Source of the DNA: an uncultured Collinsella sp.
GTDB lineage: Bacteria > Actinomycetota > Coriobacteriia > Coriobacteriales > Coriobacteriaceae
Length of the DNA: 12,825 nt
Assembly (NCBI GenBank): GCA_902475475.1
Contig: CABRZY010000037.1
Location: forward strand, 1 to 12,825
Direction: 5' to 3'
Part shown: positions 1 to 6,675 of the stretch, in pieces
Layout of the letters: each line of letters opens with the position of its first letter
How positions within the stretch are numbered: the first letter of the stretch is position 1
Notes under the pieces: generated by a model
Told to the model about the DNA's origin: nothing
Database searches by the model: none
The model's input: the letters and a program-made list of their open reading frames with translations, nothing else
Made by a program: the position numbers and the translations under genes

Positions 1-45
1 CGATTCGATTATCGCCCGCAGGCCTTCGTATTCGTTCCGTGCCAT
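1..45 (-). CDS. 5' end of an unidentified gene downstream of comEC (partial)
   Basis: An ATG at 45 opens a frame that stays open to the window edge. Its first 15 residues read MARNEYEGLRAIIES. It begins 36 bases after the comEC stop on the same strand, so it probably belongs to the same operon. In many bacteria the gene after comEC is holA (DNA polymerase III delta subunit), but 15 residues are too few to recognise it and they do not match a holA start I know. GTG codons at 63 and 66 in the same frame are other possible starts. No clear ribosome binding site is visible before any of them. The existence of the gene is an inference from position. Confidence 0.35.
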   Translation of the reverse strand, partial: MARNEYEGLRAIIES

Positions 46-81
46 TCTAGCCCAGGGGCCCACCACACGCCAACGACGTCA

Positions 82-2385
82 TCACGGTCGCTGGCATCGC
101 ATCGCAAAGCCCTTCGCGGTCGGCGTGATGGTGATATCGCCGTGTTCGATAGTGCACGCGAACACACCGCCCGCTTCCTTAACGGCATCGATGCAGGCAT
201 CGGACGGATGGCCGTATCGATTCCCCTCGCCCGCGCTCGCGAGGGAAAGCTCAGGCTTCAGGACGTCCAGCAACTCACCATCGACTGAAACCTTAGAGCC
301 GTGATGCCCAAGTTTAAGCACATCGATATCCCCCACCTCCTGCACGAATTCCCGTTCTTGGTCGAGCTCGGCATCACCGGTGAGGAGCATGCGCAGGCCC
401 TTGTCTTCCTGAACATAAGAGAGCAACAGGACAAGCGAGTCCTCATTTCCCTCACCATCCACGGACGCGAATGGCCACATCACGCGGGCGTAAAATGAGC
501 CGATATCGACCGTATCCCCACGGCGCACCTGCCGATACTCCACGCCAGGTCGGTTCAATACCTCGGCAGGAGCATCCTCCAGCGCATCCGCCGCCACGGC
601 AATCGTTCCGACCGAAAACTGCTCGAGCACGGCAGGCAGACCACCCCAGTGGTCCTCATCCCAATGCGTCACAAAGACGGCATCGATATGGTGCACGTTA
701 TTGCGAACCAACGCCGCTACCACGCGATCGTCGAGCCCGCAGTCGACGAGTGCTACTGCGTCGCCCTGGCGGATAAGAATCGCATCCGCCTGGCCCACAT
801 CGAGCACCGTCACCGAAGGCGGCGCGAATCGGTCCCAGTAGACGTACGGAATCGCAGCCAAGAGCACCAGGCATGCAAGCCCCACCGCCATGGGACGTGC
901 GCGGGGACGCGGCCACCAGACCAGCAGAACCGCCAGCACACACGGCACTAGGTAAATCCACATACTATCGGGCGGCACGCTCACGGATGCACCCGGCACG
1001 GCGGCAAACAACTGCTCAAAGAACAGTGCGCAACGGGCGGCAATCATGGGCACAACGAGCGCCCAAGTCCGCAACGGCGCCACGAGCGAAAAGGGAACAA
1101 GCACGATCGACACAGCAAGCAGTACGCTCACCACCGGGCCGATGACCGCATTTGCCAGCGGGGCAATGAGCGAGAACGTACCGAAGGCGGGAATGGTAAT
1201 GGGAAGAGTCGCCAGTTGCGAGCACAGCGTGACGGAAAGCATGCTGGCGACGCCCGATGACACACCCAGCTCACCCAAAGCGTAGGTCGCATAGGGGCAA
1301 AAGCACAGAATGGCTAAAACGCTGGCACATGAAAGCTGAAAGCCCATCTCGAACAGCACCGTCGGCCGCAGTAGCACAAAGATGGACATGGTTACGAAGA
1401 GAGCCGATGCGCCGTGCCGGCGACGCCCCGCGCCGTTTACGACAAGCGTCGCGAACACCATGCAGCACGCGCGCACGGCCGAGGGAGACGCGCCCGTAAA
1501 GGCAGCGTAGCCCACAAGCGCTATCGCCAATATCGCCCGCTGAAGACCACGCGAACACCGAGTCTTTTGCAATACACCCTCGATTACAAACCCCACGATA
1601 GCCAAATGGCTGCCCGAGACGGCGATAAGATGCGCCGTTCCCGTCACCGAAAACCAGTCGCCCGCCGGTTGGGCGCGCAGCTCGGCCGAACGACCACAGA
1701 CGACACCGGCTATGAGCGCACGCGCCGGGTCGGTCGCAGGCGCGATGGACGCAAGCAGCCCATTTCGCAGTCGAAGCAGCGGCCCCGGAGAGCCCTCATC
1801 GACCGACACAATCCGAACGGCTTGAACCTTGCGCACCTCGCCTCGGAGCACGCGCGATCGTCCATATGCATCGTTCTCAAAACGTGAAACGCGACCGATA
1901 ACACGCGCGTGCGCCCCGACCTTGAGCTCGCGGTCACACGATAGGCGAACCGTTGCCAAGTTCTTACCGTCCGCACGTGCCTCGCAGGTATAGGAATACA
2001 CGTCGTCGTTTATGGATGGATCGCCCTGCACGACAAACTCGAGGCCGCTTGCCGCTCGACCGTCGAGCGCCTTCGAGGCGTTGAGCGCGCCCGCAGCCCA
2101 CCACGCCGAGACGACCGCTCCCGCCACGAGACCAACGGACGCGGCATACAGCCACCGCTTCCAAGGAGCAAGCGGTGCACAAAATTGAGCCAGCACAACG
2201 AATACCGCCGCCGCAACGGGAATGGCCCATAGCAGCCCGACCGCCGGCGCCTGCTCCCTCAGCAGCACATCAGCGGCCACGTTGAGCACCAAGGCGCAGC
2301 TCATGCACACGCCGGCACACAGAGCCATCGTCCACGGCATCAAGGGCCGCGGAGGCATCACATGCTCGCGCTCTGTCGCACTCAT
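82..2385 (-). CDS. comEC: ComEC/Rec2-family DNA uptake channel
   Basis: Inner-membrane channel that passes single-stranded DNA into the cytoplasm during natural transformation. The product is 767 residues, a normal full length for the family. Membrane segments near residues 19-40, 48-68 and 79-100 precede a soluble region (about 110-200). The multi-spanning Competence domain follows (about 220-460) with the conserved stretch HLIAVSGSHLAIVGF at 252-266, then further membrane segments near 475-515. The C-terminal metallo-beta-lactamase-like domain (about 524-767) keeps LDVGQADA, the metal motif THWDEDH (H574, D576, D578, H579), TGDAE (669-673) and HH (694-695), so it looks catalytically intact. 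The ATG at 2385 overlaps the comEA stop as ATGA, implying translational coupling. An in-frame TTG four codons upstream (2397) is a poorer start. Confidence 0.95.
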   Translation of the reverse strand: MSATEREHVMPPRPLMPWTMALCAGVCMSCALVLNVAADVLLREQAPAVGLLWAIPVAAAVFVVLAQFCAPLAPWKRWLYAASVGLVAGAVVSAWWAAGALNASKALDGRAASGLEFVVQGDPSINDDVYSYTCEARADGKNLATVRLSCDRELKVGAHARVIGRVSRFENDAYGRSRVLRGEVRKVQAVRIVSVDEGSPGPLLRLRNGLLASIAPATDPARALIAGVVCGRSAELRAQPAGDWFSVTGTAHLIAVSGSHLAIVGFVIEGVLQKTRCSRGLQRAILAIALVGYAAFTGASPSAVRACCMVFATLVVNGAGRRRHGASALFVTMSIFVLLRPTVLFEMGFQLSCASVLAILCFCPYATYALGELGVSSGVASMLSVTLCSQLATLPITIPAFGTFSLIAPLANAVIGPVVSVLLAVSIVLVPFSLVAPLRTWALVVPMIAARCALFFEQLFAAVPGASVSVPPDSMWIYLVPCVLAVLLVWWPRPRARPMAVGLACLVLLAAIPYVYWDRFAPPSVTVLDVGQADAILIRQGDAVALVDCGLDDRVVAALVRNNVHHIDAVFVTHWDEDHWGGLPAVLEQFSVGTIAVAADALEDAPAEVLNRPGVEYRQVRRGDTVDIGSFYARVMWPFASVDGEGNEDSLVLLLSYVQEDKGLRMLLTGDAELDQEREFVQEVGDIDVLKLGHHGSKVSVDGELLDVLKPELSLASAGEGNRYGHPSDACIDAVKEAGGVFACTIEHGDITITPTAKGFAMRCQRP

Positions 2386-3095
2386 ACGCAGATGCAATCT
2401 TTGATTTTGGCAAGCTTCTTCTCGCCGATTCCCGACACACGCATCAGATCGTCAACCGAGGCAAAAGCACCGTTCTTTGTCCGCTCATCGATAATCGACT
2501 GGGCCATGGAGGGACCGATGCCCGAGAGCGTCTGCAGCTCTGCCGCGCTTGCCGTATTAATGTTTACTAGGCCTGTTGCGCCACTCACGCCCGATGATGC
2601 GGAAGCCCCACCATCAACACCAGCTTCCGCAATGGACGCCTGCTGCTCCCCTACCGTTGGAACGTGAATCTTCTGTCCATCGACGACCTTAGATGCCCGA
2701 TTGAGCCCCGTAACGTCTGCCTCGGGCGCCAGCCCGCCGGCGGCATCAATCGCCTGAGCCACCCGCGCGCCGTCCTTGAGACGATATACGCCGGGCGACA
2801 CAACGGCGCCATCGACATCGACATAGACCTCTGCCGCGGCAGAAGCCTTAGTCGAAGAACCTTCGGATGTCTTTCCGCTCGAGGCATCACCGGATCCTGG
2901 CTCCACCAACGAGCCCGAACCGTCAGTGCGCTCAAACGACACGCCACCGGCACCGCCGCCAAGGTTCGCCATCGCCAGTCCACTCGCCATCGCAATGACG
3001 ACCAGTATCGCCATCACCACTGCCTTATGACCGAACAGCTTGTCCGCCAAGCGGTCCATCCGTTTGACTCGTTCGTGTTGTTCGCGCTGCGCCAT
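2382..3095 (-). CDS. comEA: ComEA competence DNA-binding protein
   Basis: Membrane-anchored receptor that binds incoming double-stranded DNA outside the membrane and passes it to ComEC. The start chosen is the ATG at 3095, seven bases after GGGAGG, giving 237 residues. The frame runs further upstream, but those residues have no better signal. There is one N-terminal membrane helix (about 24-43), then a Ser/Gly-rich linker, an SLBB domain (about 90-147, beginning YVDVDGAVVSPG), a second Ala/Ser/Gly-rich linker, and a C-terminal double helix-hairpin-helix domain (about 177-237) with NINTASAAEL, SGIGPSMA and SGIGEKKL. This is the usual ComEA architecture. It overlaps comEC by four bases. No comEB lies between them, unlike in Bacillus. 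Confidence 0.95.
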   Translation of the reverse strand: MAQREQHERVKRMDRLADKLFGHKAVVMAILVVIAMASGLAMANLGGGAGGVSFERTDGSGSLVEPGSGDASSGKTSEGSSTKASAAAEVYVDVDGAVVSPGVYRLKDGARVAQAIDAAGGLAPEADVTGLNRASKVVDGQKIHVPTVGEQQASIAEAGVDGGASASSGVSGATGLVNINTASAAELQTLSGIGPSMAQSIIDERTKNGAFASVDDLMRVSGIGEKKLAKIKDCICV

Positions 3096-3102
3096 AGCAA
3101 AA

Positions 3103-3108
3103 CCTCCC
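3103..3108 (-). promoter_or_regulatory. comEA ribosome binding site
   Basis: GGGAGG on the minus strand, seven bases before the ATG at 3095. It decides the comEA start over the longer upstream frame. Confidence 0.7.
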
Positions 3109-3146
3109 AACACCATCGTGTCAGGAAAGGAGCCCCGCAACAGCCA

Positions 3147-3189
3147 CGCTCCAAAACCGGTTTTAGCGGTCAAACCAAAAGCCGACCAA
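3147..3189 (-). promoter_or_regulatory. Possible comEA promoter with a palindrome over the -10
   Basis: On the minus strand TTGGTC (3184-3189) and TAAAAC (3160-3165) are separated by 18 bases, a weak match to a vegetative promoter. The -10 candidate overlaps the perfect palindrome AAAACCGGTTTT (3153-3164), which is flanked by further inverted arms CGCT (3147-3150) and AGCG (3165-3168). This could be an operator for competence control or a chance dyad. The 3096-3268 gap shows nothing else. Confidence 0.3.
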
Positions 3190-3265
3190 AACCTTGCACA
3201 AATCTGTCCATTTATTCAGGCACACGTCAGCAAATGAACACTTAGCCGCAAAATGCCCAGATAGC

Positions 3266-3298
3266 AAAAGACCGACGATGCAGGCGCATCGTCGGTCT
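3266..3298 (-). terminator. Intrinsic terminator after thiI
   Basis: A perfect 13-bp stem (3269-3281 with 3286-3298) with a four-base loop is followed on the minus strand by TTTT (3266-3269, where the stem's last pair joins the run). It begins 11 bases after the thiI stop and should end the mihF-gmk-rpoZ-thiI transcript before comEA. Confidence 0.85.
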
Positions 3299-3308
3299 AT
3301 GCACAAAA

Positions 3309-4553
3309 TTACTCGTGATCTTGGTAAATCTCACGCGGAGCAAGCTCCGAATGTTTGCGTTTTAAGGTCTTAGGGGCCTTATACGTGTTGCTCTCGAAGT
3401 CGATGTACTCGGTCTGCTTGAGCAGGCGCTCGATCATCTCCTCGTGATCGAACAACTCCCAGGCCTCATGAACGGCATCGAGTTTAGCGTGCGTCTCGGG
3501 GCGGCGCGGCATAAAGAGCGCGCAGCAGTCGGGAGCGGCCTCGGTCGAGATATCGAACGTACCGATCTCCTCGGCGCGCGCGATGATCTCCTGCTTGTCC
3601 GAACCGATGAGAGGACGGAACACGGGAATCTTCACAGCCTCGTTGACGGCCATGATGTTCTCAAGCGTTTGGGAGGCAACCTGCCCAAGCGATTCGCCCG
3701 TAACGATGGCCTTGGCGCCCTCGATGTGTGCAATGCGCTCGGCAACCGAATACATAATGCGGCGATACATGATCACGCGCAGATTGCTGGGACAGGTAAC
3801 CGAAATCTCACGCTGGCAGTCGCCAAACGGCACCACGTACAGGCGGCCGATCTGGACACCCGGCTCAAGCGCACGGATGATGTCCTGCACCAAATACTCG
3901 CTCGTGTCGGGCGTCTGCGGACGACCTGAGAAATGTACCGGCACGCACACCGCGCCGCGACGCGCGAGCATCCAGGTCGCCACCGGAGAATCGATACCCG
4001 ACGACAGCAGCGTCACGACCTTGCCGGCAGAACCCACCGGCAGACCGCCCACGCCGCGCTCGGAGCGCGCGTACACATAAACGCTACCCTGGACCACCAG
4101 TACGTGCACCATCGCATCGGGGTCGTGCATTTGAACCTTTTTATCGGGGAAGGCCTCACACAGAACCTCGCCCACCTGACGATTGATGTCAATCGAGGTG
4201 AGCTCATAGTCGGTATTGGAACGCTTGGCGTGCACCTTAAACGAATCGAAGGAACCAAACTCGCGCAGCGCCTTCACGGCGGCGGCACAGTACTCCTGAG
4301 GGTCGCGATTGGTGTGATACGCCAAAGACACACGAGCAACGCCGGGAACGGTGCGAATGACACGCGCCGCCTCGTCGGCCTGATGCTCGTTAAAGGTCAC
4401 GAGGATATAACCGGAAATTCGAGACACGGCATTCACGGAAAAGGCGGCCAAGGCCGCCTTGATGTTATCCATGAGGATATGCTCAAAATGTGCGCGGTTC
4501 TTACCCTTCAGTCCAACCTCGTGATAGTGGACCAGGCAGACGCGAGCCGCCAT
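3309..4553 (-). CDS. thiI: tRNA 4-thiouridine synthetase ThiI
   Basis: ATP-dependent enzyme that adenylates U8 of tRNA for sulfur insertion (4-thiouridine). In many bacteria it also helps build the thiazole of thiamine. The product is 414 residues: an N-terminal ferredoxin-like plus THUMP region (about 1-165) and a PP-loop ATPase domain. The PP-loop reads LLSSGIDSPVATWML (182-196), followed by TGESLGQVASQTLEN (285-299) and PDCCALFMPRRP (341-352). There is no C-terminal rhodanese domain, as in Bacillus-type ThiI, so sulfur must come through another carrier. The PP-loop has Ser185 where most members have the first Gly of SGGxDS. The ATG at 4553 directly follows the rpoZ stop (TAA then ATG), so the two are co-translated. 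Confidence 0.95.
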   Translation of the reverse strand: MAARVCLVHYHEVGLKGKNRAHFEHILMDNIKAALAAFSVNAVSRISGYILVTFNEHQADEAARVIRTVPGVARVSLAYHTNRDPQEYCAAAVKALREFGSFDSFKVHAKRSNTDYELTSIDINRQVGEVLCEAFPDKKVQMHDPDAMVHVLVVQGSVYVYARSERGVGGLPVGSAGKVVTLLSSGIDSPVATWMLARRGAVCVPVHFSGRPQTPDTSEYLVQDIIRALEPGVQIGRLYVVPFGDCQREISVTCPSNLRVIMYRRIMYSVAERIAHIEGAKAIVTGESLGQVASQTLENIMAVNEAVKIPVFRPLIGSDKQEIIARAEEIGTFDISTEAAPDCCALFMPRRPETHAKLDAVHEAWELFDHEEMIERLLKQTEYIDFESNTYKAPKTLKRKHSELAPREIYQDHE

Positions 4554-4835
4554 TTAGGCTTCAGCAACCTTGTGGCCGAGCGCCTTCTCGTAACGGGCCT
4601 CGTCGTAAGAGATGTCGCCGTCGACAATCTCGTCCATAGCCATCGAGATGGTATCGGCACCGGAAAGCCCGATGGTGATGTCATCGACATCCTGGACGGC
4701 AAGCACGCGGTTGTGCTGGCCACGCAGCATGCTATTGATGTCGCAGGCGCGCTTGGAGGCAAGCGAAGCAAGCAGGAAGCGGTTGTGATCGGTCTTCTCC
4801 AGAAGATCGTCAATGCAAGGCTTTACAACGGACAC
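4554..4835 (-). CDS. rpoZ: RNA polymerase omega subunit
   Basis: Small RNA polymerase subunit that wraps the C-terminal tail of beta-prime and aids assembly. The 93-residue product has the omega signature around NRFLLASLASKRACDIN (18-34), then an acidic middle. It starts with GTG at 4835, five bases after the gmk stop. The GAGG needed for initiation lies within the last codons of gmk and the gap. It ends immediately before the thiI ATG. The order gmk-rpoZ is widely conserved in actinobacteria. Identity is supported by sequence and context. Confidence 0.92.
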   Translation of the reverse strand: MSVVKPCIDDLLEKTDHNRFLLASLASKRACDINSMLRGQHNRVLAVQDVDDITIGLSGADTISMAMDEIVDGDISYDEARYEKALGHKVAEA

Positions 4836-4840
4836 GGACC

Positions 4841-5410
4841 TCAGATCCTTTCATGCATATCGAGAACGCGAACGAGCTCATCGGTCGCGCGGTCGAGATC
4901 GTCATTTACCACGACGTCGTCGTAGCGGTCGGCAAGGGCAAGCTCATCGGCGGCGTTTGCCATACGCAGCTCAATCGTCTCGGGCGTCTCGGTACCGCGA
5001 CCGACTAGACGCTCGCGGAGCACCTCAAGCGAAGGCGGCTTGATAAAGATCAGCACGGCCTCGGGGAAACGCTCCTTCACCTGCAGGGCGCCCTGGACAT
5101 CGATCTCCAAAATCAGAGATGCGCCAGAGGCGAGCTTGGATGTGACCTCGCTCACCAACGTGCCGTAGCAGTTACCGTGGACCTCGGCCCACTCAACAAA
5201 CTCACCGTTTGCAACGCGGCGGTCGAACTCCTCGCGCGTCAGAAAAAAGTAGTTGACGCCGTCGACCTCGCCTTTGCGTGGTGCTCGCGTGGTAGCCGAA
5301 ACCGTCAGGCCCAGGTTCGAGCGGCGCTCGCGCACACGAGTGACGAGCGTACCCTTCCCTGCGCCTGACGGTCCAGAAATCACAAAGAGCTTGGAATCCT
5401 GAGCGCTCAC
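4841..5410 (-). CDS. gmk: Guanylate kinase
   Basis: Cytoplasmic kinase that converts GMP and ATP to GDP and ADP in purine nucleotide synthesis and salvage. The 189-residue product starts with the P-loop GPSGAGKGT (13-21). The GMP-binding region SATTRAPRKGEVDGVNYFF follows (38-56), then the lid and a C-terminal helix. Length is normal for the family. The GTG start at 5410 directly abuts the TAA of the upstream mIHF gene, and its stop lies five bases before rpoZ. Confidence 0.96.
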   Translation of the reverse strand: MSAQDSKLFVISGPSGAGKGTLVTRVRERRSNLGLTVSATTRAPRKGEVDGVNYFFLTREEFDRRVANGEFVEWAEVHGNCYGTLVSEVTSKLASGASLILEIDVQGALQVKERFPEAVLIFIKPPSLEVLRERLVGRGTETPETIELRMANAADELALADRYDDVVVNDDLDRATDELVRVLDMHERI

Positions 5411-5719
5411 TTATTTGGTCAGCTGCTCGAGGAGCTGCTCGCGCTGACGGACGCCGAGGCCCTGGACGCGACGGGTAGCGGAGATACCGAGCTCCTCCAT
5501 GATCTTGGCGGCCTTGGCCTTGCCATAACCAGGGAGAGACTCGATGAGGGTGGAAACCTTCATGCGGGAAGCGATGGGGTCATCGGAGTTGAGCACGGAC
5601 TCGAGGGACTTCTCGCCCTTCTTGATCTGCTCGCGAAGCTCAGCGCGGGCGTGACGTGCGGCAGCAGCCTTCTCAAGAGCCTGCTTGCGCTGCTCATCGG
5701 TAAGCTGAGGGAGTGCCAT
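5411..5719 (-). CDS. mihF: Actinobacterial integration host factor (mIHF)
   Basis: Basic nucleoid-associated DNA-binding protein of the actinobacterial mIHF family, unrelated in fold to the HU/IHF dimers of proteobacteria. The product is 102 residues. The N-terminal half is a charged helix (about 7-40, rich in Ala, Lys and Glu). The C-terminal half has the helix-two-turn-helix with LPGYGKAKAAKIMEELGI (62-79), followed by the arginine-rich ATRRVQGLGVRQRE (81-94). The ATG at 5719 has GGAGG five bases upstream. An in-frame TTG four codons earlier is less likely. Its place directly before gmk and rpoZ is the conserved actinobacterial arrangement and a good taxonomic marker. Confidence 0.93.
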   Translation of the reverse strand: MALPQLTDEQRKQALEKAAAARHARAELREQIKKGEKSLESVLNSDDPIASRMKVSTLIESLPGYGKAKAAKIMEELGISATRRVQGLGVRQREQLLEQLTK

Positions 5720-5757
5720 TCGTACCTCCAAATAGTTGGGTTATATCTGATTCAATA

Positions 5758-5796
5758 ATTGGCATTTTAGCACGTAGAACGTACAAAATGCCCAAT
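5758..5796 (-). promoter_or_regulatory. mihF promoter region with an overlapping inverted repeat
   Basis: The minus strand has an extended -10 (TGC followed by TAAAAT, 5764-5769), placing the start of transcription near 5757 and a 38-base leader before mihF. No good -35 is seen. A near-perfect inverted repeat, ATTGGCATTTT (5758-5768) against AAAATGCCCAAT (5785-5796) with one extra base, brackets the promoter. An operator bound by a dimer, perhaps mIHF itself or another regulator, is an inference. Confidence 0.45.
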
Positions 5797-5811
5797 CGCG
5801 GCTCCATAGGT

Positions 5812-5842
5812 TAGACGATACCCGCAAAAAGTGCAATATACT
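5812..5842 (+). promoter_or_regulatory. Plus-strand promoter candidate in the mihF-pyrF gap
   Basis: TAGACG (5812-5817) and TATACT (5837-5842) are 19 bases apart. They match the vegetative consensus at 4 of 6 and 5 of 6 positions. It points rightward, against the flanking genes, into the hairpin at 5856-5913. The spacing is on the long side. Confidence 0.35.
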
Positions 5843-5848
5843 GCGCCC

Positions 5849-5920
5849 AAAGTTAAGCCCCTGACCTGCGATTCCACACAAAGGATGGGAAAGTTTACGC
5901 AGGCACAGGGGCTATTTTGT
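5849..5920 (+). ncRNA. Candidate small RNA, or hairpin terminator of the pyr operon
   Basis: A long inverted repeat pairs AGCCCCTG (5856-5863) with CAGGGGCT (5906-5913), and inside it CCTGCG (5865-5870) with CGCAGG (5898-5903). That makes 14 pairs with a small internal loop and a 27-base apical loop. On the plus strand it is followed by ATTTTGT, and a promoter-like sequence lies just before it, so a transcript of about 70 bases is conceivable. On the minus strand the same stem is followed by TTAACTTT and begins about 45 bases after the pyrF stop, so it may instead end the pyr operon. Its large loop is unusual for a plain terminator. I do not recognise it as a known RNA family. Confidence 0.35.
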
Positions 5921-5958
5921 GCTAATGAAACCAAAAAGTGGTGACTTAGGGGAATCTT

Positions 5959-6675
5959 TTACGCGACGTTTTCGACCAGCTCAGCGACGATGGCGTCAAA
6001 GGCGGCAACTGGATCGTCGGCACCGGTGATGGGACGGCCCACCACAATGTGGCTTGCGCCACGCTCGATAGCCTGGGAAGGCGTCGCCACGCGGGACTGG
6101 TCACCAAGGGCGGCACCCACCGGACGCACGCCCGGAGTCACGATCAGGGCATCAGGACCCAGCAGCTCACGCATGTCGTGAGCCTCCATCGGCGAGCACA
6201 CGATGCCATCGATGCCACTGGCCTGAGCGAGCTTTGCCAGGCGGACGGCCTCCTCGGCCACGGGCGACTCGACGCCGATCTCGCTCAAGGCATCCTGATT
6301 CATGCTCGTGAGAACGGTGATGGCAACGAGCTTGGCGCGGTCCTCACGCGCCTCCTCGGCACCCTCGCGGCAGGCAGCGAGCATGGCGCCCGAACCCAAG
6401 CCGTGAACCGAAAGCAGGTCGGCACCGGCAAGCGAGGCCGAACGGGCGGCACCGCGAACCTGATGCGGAATATCATGGAACTTAAGGTCAAGGAAGACCT
6501 TAAAGCCCAGGTCCTTGAATGTCTTGACGATCTGGGGACCCTCGGCGTAATAGAGCGTCATGCCAACCTTGAGCCAGGCGGCATGGCCCGAAAGCTCGTG
6601 GGCGAGCTCGAGCGCACGCTCGCGGTCGCAGTCGAGGGCGACGATTACGCGGTCGCGGGCATCGGTCTCTAGCAT
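5959..6675 (-). CDS. pyrF: Orotidine 5'-phosphate decarboxylase
   Basis: Last step of UMP synthesis: decarboxylates OMP to UMP. The product is 238 residues (type 1, Bacillus-like length) and forms a TIM barrel. The catalytic tetrad motif DLKFHDIP lies at 63-70 (Asp63, Lys65, Asp68). TPGVRP and the phosphate-binding end ASHIVVGRPITGADDP are also present. The ATG at 6675 overlaps the end of pyrD by seven bases. The frame stays open further upstream through pyrD, but that part has no pyrF homology. It is the last gene of the pyr cluster; no pyrE follows. Confidence 0.96.
   Translation of the reverse strand: MLETDARDRVIVALDCDRERALELAHELSGHAAWLKVGMTLYYAEGPQIVKTFKDLGFKVFLDLKFHDIPHQVRGAARSASLAGADLLSVHGLGSGAMLAACREGAEEAREDRAKLVAITVLTSMNQDALSEIGVESPVAEEAVRLAKLAQASGIDGIVCSPMEAHDMRELLGPDALIVTPGVRPVGAALGDQSRVATPSQAIERGASHIVVGRPITGADDPVAAFDAIVAELVENVA

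Noticed and set aside
3933..4925. Plus-strand open frame opposite thiI and rpoZ
   Set aside because: It spans gene borders of three clear minus-strand genes and has no domain resemblance.
5941..5958. Short stem AAGT/ACTT after pyrF as its terminator
   Set aside because: Only four pairs. The longer hairpin at 5856-5913 is a better candidate.
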